This document shows, one piece after another, positions 1 through 9,197 of a stretch of DNA of 9,197 nucleotides. The translations under genes and the position numbers were made by a program. The stretch lies in assembly GCA_964385045.1 (NCBI GenBank), contig CAYLNM010000171.1, forward strand, positions 1 through 9,197, read 5' to 3'. Each line of letters starts with the position of its first letter. The stretch's first letter is position 1. This DNA comes from CAYLNM01 sp964385045 (GTDB taxonomy: Bacteria > Planctomycetota > Phycisphaerae > Phycisphaerales > SM1A02). The notes under the pieces are model-generated. The model was not told the DNA's origin, searched no databases, and saw only the letters and a list, made by a program, of their open reading frames with translations.

Positions 1-693
1 GCCGCGGGCCGGGGTTCCGGGGGCCGGGGCGGCGGCCGCACGCCGGGCCGTGCCTCACGCCGCCGAGCGACGTGATCGCGCGGCGAGGATCGCGACCACC
101 ACCACGCCGCCCACGAGCAGCAGCAGCAGCATGCCGGTGCCGGGTCCAGGATCACCGGCGGACGGGTCGGGCGATCGGCCCGCGTCGGGCGTGGCCGGCG
201 CGTCGGGCGTGCCGGACGTGGACGGCCCGGCCGCGGACTCCGTCGCGGGCGAGGACGAAGCGGAGCCGGCGGCGGGCGGGCCGGTGGTCGCCGCCGGGGC
301 CGGGCCCGGGGCCGTGGTGTCCGTCGCCACCGCGGTCCGCGGGCCGAGCAGCGTGACGAGGCCGGCCGGCCAGCGGCGATCGAGATCGGCGACGGTCCAC
401 ATGGTGCCGCCGGGCGGGCGGGCCGCGCGGGCGGCGGCGACGGTACGAGCGTCGACCGGCGGGGCGAAGTTGCCCCAGGCCCGGCGGACCCACGTGAGGA
501 CCGCCGCGACCTCGGCGTCGTCGAGGGACGCCCCGAGCGGGGCCATGACCGAGTCGAAGCGGCGGCCGTCGGGCGTGCGGAGCGGACCGTAGAGCCCGTG
601 CACGACGATGCCCGCCGCGACCCGCGGGTCGCCCACGAGCCGGGGCGAGCCGACCAGCGGCGGGTAGCCCTCGAGGCCCCGGCCGTCGGCCCC

Positions 694-708
694 GTGGCAG
701 CGGAGGCA
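694..708 (-). other. Haem c attachment motif CxxCH
   Basis: The minus strand encodes Cys-Leu-Arg-Cys-His, the covalent haem c binding signature, inside the C-terminal cytochrome domain of the dehydrogenase. It is followed about 50 residues later by a Met in SVMAPLG, the expected sixth ligand. It is the only CxxCH in the protein, so one haem is expected. Confidence 0.93.
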
Positions 709-3483
709 GCCGACGATCTCGTCGTGATAGATCGCCCGGCCGCGCTCGAGGACCGCGTCGGCGGGGGCCGGCTGCCGGGCGAGCCGGAGCGCGGCCGGCC
801 ACTCGCCGGCGGGCAGCCGGTGCAGCGCGGCGAGGGCCGCCATCGCCACGTCGTGCCGCGGTCCCCACGCGTCGAGGCCGAGCCGGCCGCCCGCCTCGAT
901 CAGGCGGCCGAGCCACGCGACGACGGGCGCCCGCGACGCCGCGTCGGGCCCCGCGTGTCGCAGCACCGCCCCCAGCGCGTCGGCCGCGGGCAGACGGCCG
1001 AGGGCGACGTCGCGGCGCACGCGGGCGAGCGGCGCGGCGAGCCGCGGGTCGTCGGGGCGGGCCGCGGGCAGCCGGCGAAGTCCGGCGAGCAGCGCGGCGT
1101 CGCTCAGGGCGTCGGTCCGCTCGGCGTCGCCGGCCCGCAGCAGCGCGGCGGCGGCCGCGGCCGAGACCGCGGAGCGGGGATCCTCGGCCAGGCGGGCGAG
1201 CCGCGCGGACGCCCCGGGGGCGGCGAGCGCGGCGGGGGCACGGTCGAGGAGCAAGTCGCCCACGCCCTCGGCGGTGGTCCCGAGGCGGGCGCGATCGAGC
1301 TCGGCGAGGAGGACCGCGACGCGGCGGGGCTCGTCGGCGAGCCCCGGCGGGTCCGCGGCCGCGCCGCCCGCCGCCAGCCGGTCGAGCGCCGCGGCGCGGG
1401 CCGCCGCCGGCAGGTCGGCGCGGGCGAGCCGCACCGAGGCCACCACGTCGTCGAGCGTCTCGGCGAGCACGGTCTCCGCCGGCGCCCGCAGCAGCCGCAG
1501 CCGCCGCACGAGGTCGCTCGTCGCCGCGCGGCCGCGGCCGAGCTCGGCGAGCGTCGCCTCGAGCACGGTGAACATCGGGCCGTCCATCGGACGGTCGGCC
1601 GCCCGCACCGCGATCGCCTCGCCGCGGGCCGCGGGCAGGAAGCCGCACGCGACCACGGCCTCGAGTCGCACCCGCATGTCGGCGTCGACGGCCAGCCGCT
1701 CGAGCAGGGCCGCGGCGTCGTCCGGGTCCATCGTCCCCGCCTGCAGCCGCCGCCGGATCGACCGCGCCCCCGCCGCCCGCCCCCGCGGCTCGAGCAGCTC
1801 GAGCACGTCGTCGAGGACGTCGAGCCGACCGTCGCCGTGCGCCTCGTGCAGCCACATGAGCTCCACGAGCAGCCGGTCGTGCAGCGGGTCGGCGGCGGTC
1901 GCGTGCCGGGCCTGCATGGCGGCCGCCCACGTCCGGGCCGCGGGGAGCACCACCGCGGGGTCCGCCGCCTGCAGCCGGCGGCGGGCGAGGCCGCGGGTGT
2001 TCCGCTCGGGCAGCCGGAGCACCTCCAGCAGCGCCGGCACGTCGGCCCCCGCCACGTCCGGCGGCTCCACCAGCGGCCGCTCCGCGTGCCGAACCCGCCA
2101 GATGCGGCCGTGCGACGCGTCGCGCCGCGGGTCGCGGAGGGAGTACTGCATGTGCCCGATGATCGGGTTGCACCAGTCGACGATCACGAGCGTGCCGTCG
2201 GGGCCGATCTCGAGCGCGACCGGCCGCACGTTCACGTCGCGGCTCGCGAGCAGGTCCTGCGGCATGCGCTCGGCGCGGAAGCCGGAGGTGCCGGGCTCGC
2301 TCACCACGCGGTCCCACCGCGTGCCGTGGAAGCCGATCGACTGGTTGACGAGGATCGTGTCCTGCACGTCCTCGGGGAAGTGCCGGCCGGCGATCATCTC
2401 CGCCCCCGCCGTCGGCCGGCCGCGGTTGAGGAACGCGCCCGGCCGCCGCGGCTTGTCCGGCCACGTGAACGCGGTCGTCACGTGCGAGAACGCGAACGAG
2501 TCGCCGCCCGAGGCGTCGGCGAGCACGCTCGCCCCCCAGTCGTCGAAGGCGTGGCCCCAGGGGTTGGCGAAGGACGCGTGCGAGCACACGGTCAGCCGCT
2601 GCGTGCGCGGATCGAATCGCCACACCGCGGCGTCGCGGGTGCGGAGCGTGCCCCACGGCGTCTCGACCGCGCTGACGGTGAAGACGCCTTCGTGCAGCAG
2701 CAGCCCGCCGTCGGGAGCCCACTCGAACGCGCTGATCTGGTGGTGCGAGTCCGGCATGCCGAAGCCGCTCGCGACGATCTCGCGGCGATCGGCCCGGCCG
2801 TCGCCGTCGGTGTCGCGCAGGCGCAGCAGGTCGGGGGCCTCGCCGAAGTACACGGTGCCGTCGCCGGCGATCGCGAAGCCGGTCGGGGTGCTCAGGCCGT
2901 CCGCCCACGTCGCGCACGCGTCGGCCCGGCCGTCGCCGTCGGTGTCCTCGAGGATGATCAGGCGGCTGGCGGGCGGCGTGCCGGGGAGCGGGTGCGGATA
3001 GGTCGGAGCGCAGAGCACCCACAGCCGGCCGCGGTCGTCGAACGTGGCGGCGAGCGGATTGGCGAGCTCGGGGACCTCGGCCTCGCTCGCGAAGCACTCC
3101 ACGACGTAGCCGTCCGCGACCGTGAGCGACTCGGCGATCGTGGCCTCGGGCGAGGCGATGGTGGTCGAGCCGAGGCTGGTCTCGGTCCCGCGGGCCTCGA
3201 CCGCGGGCGGCGTCCAGTCGTCCTCGGGCAGGCGGCCGGCGCTGGGGGCGAGCTCCCAGAGGGTGGGCCCGTCCGCGGCCTCGGCGGCGGCGGCGGAACG
3301 GGCCATGCGGTCCAGCAGCGCCGCGGGGTGGGACGGCGGCGCGGCGGCGATCGCCCGCTCCCGGGCGGCGATCATGCGCTCGAGCTGCGTCATCTCGGGC
3401 GGGAAGCTCACGCTGCCGAAGGGATCGCGACGGCGGCCCCAGACGTACTCGGTGTTCGTGGGGCGATACCGCTGCCGCCAGAG

Positions 3484-6252
<2,769 letters not shown>

Positions 6253-6273
6253 GGGGGTCCGGACCACCGGGCG

Positions 6274-6312
6274 CGGGACGAGCCGCGGCGGGCGAAGCCG
6301 CGGCTCGTCCCG
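6274..6312. terminator. Perfect 15-bp hairpin between convergent genes
   Basis: Arms 6274-6288 (CGGGACGAGCCGCGG) and 6298-6312 are exact reverse complements around a 9-base loop. The hairpin sits 21 bases after the stop of the plus-strand hydrolase and 83 bases beyond the stop of the minus-strand zinc-ribbon gene. It can therefore act on transcripts from either side. No T-run follows on either strand, so classical intrinsic termination is not assured; in such GC-rich genomes strong stems without U-tracts may pause polymerase or protect 3' ends. Confidence 0.65.
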
Positions 6313-6395
6313 GCGTCCACGCCTCGTGATCGCGCCGGCCGGCGGGGCGCCGCGCGTCCCGGCGCCGCTCGACCCGGGACCGCCCATCCCGGCGC

Positions 6396-7727
6396 TCAGC
6401 CGGCGCGGGCCCGAAGCCACACCAGCCCGCCGACCACCGCCAGGCCGGCGAGCACGGCGAGCGTGATCTTGACCCACGACCACGGGCGCTCGCCCTGCAC
6501 CTCGCCGGTGCGGGCGTTGACCACCACCTGGAAGGTGCGGTCGCCCCAGCGATAGGACAGCAGCCACAGCGGGAGGAGCAGATGCTTGTAGGTGACCGGG
6601 TCGTAGGTCGATCGCAGGTGCGTGATCCGCTGCTCGTCACCCCCGATGCGACGACGCACGTCCGCCCGCAGCGCATCGTCGATGCGCCCGCGGGCGAGGA
6701 CGAATCCGTCGCCCAGATCGACGTCGTAGGTCCGGGCGAGGAAGCCGGCGAGCAGCCGACGATCGAAGGGCCGGACGTCGGCCAGGGGCCATGGCTCCAA
6801 CCCGCGCACGAGCGATCGGTGGTGGCCCTCGCCCGCGAGGACCAGCACGTCGTCGAAGAACCGGTCGAAGCGGCCGGAGACGGATCGCCATCGGGTGCGA
6901 CGTACGCGACGACGGTTCTTGCCCGAGCCGGTGGTGACCCAGTAGTGGTCGCCGCGCCTGCCTCGGAACGAGGTCGCGGTGTGACTGTCGAAGGTCCAGA
7001 ACGGCAGGTAGACGCCGTTGAATCGCCCCTTCACCCCGTGTCGGCGGAACGCGGTGGGTGCGAACCACCGGGAGCGAACCCAGGAGGCGAGCGCGGCGCG
7101 AGCCTGCTCGCGCGTGATCCCGAACGGCAGCACCCCGTCCACCGGCACCCGTTCGACCGCGGTGTGGGCGTCCTCGCGCTGCAGCGGCGAGCCGCAGAAG
7201 GCGCACTCGGTCGAGCTCAGCGTGCGGTCGAAGACGACGTCGGCACCGCACGCATCGCACCGAATCTCGATGGTCGCCTCGGGGCCATCGTCCTTCGCGT
7301 CGGGTGCGTGGTCGTCGCCCGCGTTCCGGCCCGCCACCGCGCCCGCGCGGCGAGCCTCGGCCCGGAGCGCCGCCTGCCGGTCCAGCTCGGCCCGGAAGTC
7401 GCGTTCGGAGATCGCCGCGTCGGGATCGAGCTCCACGGGGCGGCGGGCGCCGCAGAACGGGCAGGCGAGCTCGGCGTCGCCGACGTGGTACTCGAGGTCC
7501 GCCCCGCAGCCGTGGCAGGGGAAGATCCGCCCGCGGCCACCGTCGATCCGCTGTCCCGCGGCGTCCGTCCCGCCCCACCCCGACGCCGCGCCGGCCGCCG
7601 GCGCGGCCACCGGCACCGGATCCGCCGGCGGATCGTCGCCCACCCCCTCCTCGTCACCCGGCACGGGCGGCGGCGCGGGCGCAGCACCGGACCTGGGAAC
7701 GAGCTCGTCGGGATCTCGACGCATCAT
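6396..7727 (-). CDS. Membrane-anchored double zinc-ribbon protein, partner of SPFH protein
   Basis: A 443-aa protein with no obvious enzymatic motif, probably an adaptor at the cytoplasmic face of the membrane. Residues 1-65 are Pro/Ala/Gly/Asp-rich and likely disordered. Two zinc ribbons follow: Cys71/74/89/92 (CHGC and CPFC) and Cys157/160/175/178 (CDAC and CAFC), separated by a charged, possibly helical stretch. A large central domain contains FNGVYLPFWTFDSH and a basic segment. The end has LPLWLLSYRWGDRTFQVVVN and ARTGEVQGERPWSW, a signature I associate with zinc-ribbon proteins of this type, and then one membrane helix (about 420-438). The ATG at 7727 is chosen because GAAGG lies 8 bases upstream; a second ATG follows immediately. 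It lies 45 bp downstream of the SPFH gene on the same strand, so an operon is likely. Some databases label relatives as helicase or primosomal protein because of the zinc ribbons, but no helicase motif is present. Bacillus YdjG/YdjH are functional analogues at best. Confidence 0.85.
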   Translation of the reverse strand: MMRRDPDELVPRSGAAPAPPPVPGDEEGVGDDPPADPVPVAAPAAGAASGWGGTDAAGQRIDGGRGRIFPCHGCGADLEYHVGDAELACPFCGARRPVELDPDAAISERDFRAELDRQAALRAEARRAGAVAGRNAGDDHAPDAKDDGPEATIEIRCDACGADVVFDRTLSSTECAFCGSPLQREDAHTAVERVPVDGVLPFGITREQARAALASWVRSRWFAPTAFRRHGVKGRFNGVYLPFWTFDSHTATSFRGRRGDHYWVTTGSGKNRRRVRRTRWRSVSGRFDRFFDDVLVLAGEGHHRSLVRGLEPWPLADVRPFDRRLLAGFLARTYDVDLGDGFVLARGRIDDALRADVRRRIGGDEQRITHLRSTYDPVTYKHLLLPLWLLSYRWGDRTFQVVVNARTGEVQGERPWSWVKITLAVLAGLAVVGGLVWLRARAG

Positions 7728-7735
7728 CGGACTCG

Positions 7736-7740
7736 CCTTC
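7736..7740 (-). promoter_or_regulatory. Ribosome binding site of the zinc-ribbon gene
   Basis: GAAGG on the minus strand, 8 bases before the ATG at 7727. It decides the start in favour of the first of two adjacent ATG codons and lies in the 45-bp gap after the SPFH stop codon. Confidence 0.6.
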
Positions 7741-7772
7741 GATCCGGGGTGGCCTCCGCGATCGCGGTCGAC

Positions 7773-8978
7773 TCAGGCACCGGCCCCGGCCGGCGGCGCG
7801 GGTGGCGCTGCGGGGGGCGGCGGCGGCGGAGGTGGGGGTGGGCCTCCGGCCGCGAGCATGCCCGCGAGCGGCGGGACCTGCCCCGCCGGGAGCCAGCCGG
7901 CCATGCCCGCCGTCCAGACGAGGGTCGCCGGAGTCAGGCCCCCGGCCGCGGCCATCGACGCGAGGTCGCCGGGGGCGAACGGACCACGGGTCACGCCGTC
8001 CACCGCAAGGTGCCACGCGGCGCCCGGGGGCGGCGGCGGCACGGCCCCGGCGATGGGGCCGCCGGCGACGCCGCCGCCCGCGTGCCCGGGCCCGCCGGCG
8101 ACGCCGGCCACGCCACCCACGCCGGGCGCCTGCATCATCCGGCCGGCCATGGCGAGCCCCATGCCGAGCCCGAGGCCCTCCGCGGCCCCGCTCCCGCCGG
8201 GTGCGGTCGCGGCATCGGGGATCGCGCGGCCCATCTGGTAGGCCTGGTAGGCGTTCACGTCGCCGATCGCGGTCATGCTGCTCCGGGCATCGATCGCGCG
8301 CTCGACCTCCTCGGGCAGCGAGATGTTCACGATCATCAGCGCGGGGAGCTCGAGCCCGTACTCGTCGTCGATGCGGGCCGCGACCTCGGCCCGCAGCCGC
8401 GCGGCGAGCTCGCCGTATCTCGCCGCGAGGTCGAGCGCCGGGATCGCCGCCTCGCCGACCACCTTCGCGAACGACTCGACGATCATCGACCGCAACAGCT
8501 CGGTGACCTCCTCGGCCTCGAACGAGCCGTCGGTGCCGACGAGCTCCTTCAGCAGCGCCGCCGGGTCCGACGCCCGCAGCGCATAGGTCCCGAACGCCCG
8601 CAGCCGCAGGGGGCCGAAGTCCGGGTCCCGCATCATGACCGGGTTCGGCGTGCCCCACTTCAGGTCGACGACCTGACGCGTGGACACGAAGTAGACCTCG
8701 CTCTTGATGGGGCTGTCGAAGCCGTGCGGCCAGCCCATGAGCGTCGAGAGGATCGGCAGGTTGCCGGTCGACAGCTCGTGCGTCCCGGGGCCGAAGACGT
8801 CCGCGATCCGCCCCTGCCCGACGAAGATCGCCGTCTGGCCGGGCCGCACGATCAGCCTGGCGCCCTGCTTGATCTGGTTGCGATACCGGGGGAATCGCCA
8901 CACGAGCGTGTGTCGCGTGTCGTCGATCCACTCGACGATGTCGACCAGCTCTCCGCGCAGCTTGTCCAGCAGGCTCAT
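7773..8978 (-). CDS. SPFH-domain protein with C-terminal GYF-like domain and poly-Pro tail
   Basis: A 401-aa protein of the YdjI-like branch of the SPFH (stomatin/prohibitin/flotillin) superfamily, also labelled virion-core-protein-like in databases. Such proteins oligomerise at membranes and act as scaffolds. Residues 1-40 hold MSLLDKLRGELVDIVEW and DDTRHTLVWRFPR, typical of this branch. The SPFH core (about 40-235) contains QTAIFVGQGRIADVFGPGTH, LKWGTPNPVM and FGTYALRASDPA. A Gly/Ala/Met-rich linker follows (about 255-320, LGLGMGLAM), then a GYF/DUF4339-like domain (321-375; AWHLAVDGVTRGPFAPGDL, and LVWTAGMAGWLP), then ten consecutive Pro and a Pro/Ala tail. No membrane helix is visible, so membrane contact would be peripheral or through the downstream zinc-ribbon partner. 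The ATG at 8978 is chosen because it has GGGAG 9 bases upstream and starts the conserved family sequence; the frame remains open to an ATG at 9140, but that 54-residue extension is low-complexity and lacks family similarity. Confidence 0.93.
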   Translation of the reverse strand: MSLLDKLRGELVDIVEWIDDTRHTLVWRFPRYRNQIKQGARLIVRPGQTAIFVGQGRIADVFGPGTHELSTGNLPILSTLMGWPHGFDSPIKSEVYFVSTRQVVDLKWGTPNPVMMRDPDFGPLRLRAFGTYALRASDPAALLKELVGTDGSFEAEEVTELLRSMIVESFAKVVGEAAIPALDLAARYGELAARLRAEVAARIDDEYGLELPALMIVNISLPEEVERAIDARSSMTAIGDVNAYQAYQMGRAIPDAATAPGGSGAAEGLGLGMGLAMAGRMMQAPGVGGVAGVAGGPGHAGGGVAGGPIAGAVPPPPPGAAWHLAVDGVTRGPFAPGDLASMAAAGGLTPATLVWTAGMAGWLPAGQVPPLAGMLAAGGPPPPPPPPPPAAPPAPPAGAGA

Positions 8979-8987
8979 CGGCGATGT

Positions 8988-8992
8988 CTCCC
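8988..8992 (-). promoter_or_regulatory. Ribosome binding site of the SPFH gene
   Basis: GGGAG on the minus strand, 9 bases before the ATG at 8978. It supports this internal start over the upstream in-frame ATG at 9140, which would add a sequence unlike SPFH proteins. Confidence 0.75.
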
Positions 8993-9140
8993 GTGTGCCC
9001 GGGTCATGGGGCGGCGTCGCGGGGTGCGTCGCCGACGCGTGCCGGGCGCGCGCGGGCGGAGGATACCGCGACGCTGCCGACCGGTCCGCGGACTGGCCCC
9101 CGGGCTCCGCGGACTTCTCGGTGCCCCCGCCGCCGGCCAT

Positions 9141-9161
9141 CGGGACCCGGGACCCGGGACC
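9141..9161. repeat. Three tandem copies of a 7-bp repeat (CGGGACC)
   Basis: Three exact head-to-tail copies of CGGGACC lie 163 bases upstream of the SPFH start, followed after a short gap by a 10-base C-run at 9181-9190. They are in the untranslated region upstream of the SPFH gene. Function is unknown; they may be simple low-complexity DNA. I saw no convincing -35/-10 pair in 8979-9197, where GC content makes sigma-70-like boxes hard to find. Confidence 0.6.
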
Positions 9162-9197
9162 CGGCCCCCCGATTCGGCCGCCCCCCCCCCGCGGCCA

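Noticed and set aside
1..54. A terminator for the dehydrogenase gene at the left edge.
   Set aside because: The sequence is GC-rich with the short palindrome GCGGCCGC at 32-39 but no clear stem with loop and T-run, and the window ends there.
598..3483. The plus-strand frame continuing upstream of the hydrolase as its N-terminal 960 residues.
   Set aside because: It is antisense to clear dehydrogenase coding, has no domain-like sequence or signal peptide, and stays open only because stop codons are rare at this GC content.
6396..7727. Naming the zinc-ribbon protein a primosomal or helicase protein.
   Set aside because: No Walker A/B or helicase motifs are present; only the zinc ribbons resemble such proteins, and the C-terminal membrane helix argues against it.
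7812..7843. G-rich stretch on the plus strand as a regulatory quadruplex.
   Set aside because: It is explained by the Pro codons of the SPFH tail on the opposite strand, and the G-runs are too uneven to support a firm quadruplex call.
8979..9140. A 54-residue N-terminal extension of the SPFH protein starting at 9140.
   Set aside because: The sequence is low-complexity, unlike SPFH proteins, and a good GGGAG Shine-Dalgarno sits inside it before the ATG at 8978.

Overview
The window is very GC-rich, with third codon positions almost always G or C. It most likely comes from a member of the Planctomycetota. The main evidence is a PVC-type membrane-bound dehydrogenase (beta-propeller, HEAT-like helices and cytochrome c in one chain), a family typical of Planctomycetes and Verrucomicrobia. 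Poly-Gly, poly-Pro and Asp/Gly-rich surface protein modules fit this. No RNA gene, insertion sequence, CRISPR array or replication origin was seen.

Layout: (1) 55 to about 3525, minus strand: a large haem-binding PVC-type dehydrogenase with a C-terminal membrane segment. (2) 3526-3600: a run of 25 GGN codons. (3) About 3484/3526 to 6252, plus strand: a probably secreted multidomain protein ending in an alpha/beta-hydrolase (PGAP1/lipase-like) domain. (4) 6253-6395: a convergent intergenic gap with a perfect 15-bp hairpin. (5) 6396-7727, minus strand: a membrane-anchored protein with two zinc ribbons. (6) 7773-8978, minus strand: an SPFH-domain protein with a C-terminal GYF-like domain and a poly-Pro tail. 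(7) 8979-9197: upstream DNA with a short tandem repeat and a C-run.

Genes 5 and 6 are transcribed SPFH first, zinc ribbon second, 45 bp apart, each with a credible Shine-Dalgarno. They form a two-gene unit resembling the SPFH/zinc-ribbon partners that hold envelope-stress proteins at the membrane in Bacillus (YdjI/YdjG-like). The dehydrogenase and the hydrolase both look extracytoplasmic and may handle external polymers or lipids, but nothing links them to a shared pathway.

The most unusual place is 3394-3600. The minus-strand gene still carries the linker that in relatives joins an N-terminal SGNH hydrolase domain to the dehydrogenase, but the SGNH domain and signal peptide are absent. The plus-strand gene also lacks a signal peptide or a believable start. 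Both coding signals stop at the same GGN repeat. The window may therefore hold either a rearrangement or an assembly chimera at that repeat. I did not find a convincing new defence or mobile system.
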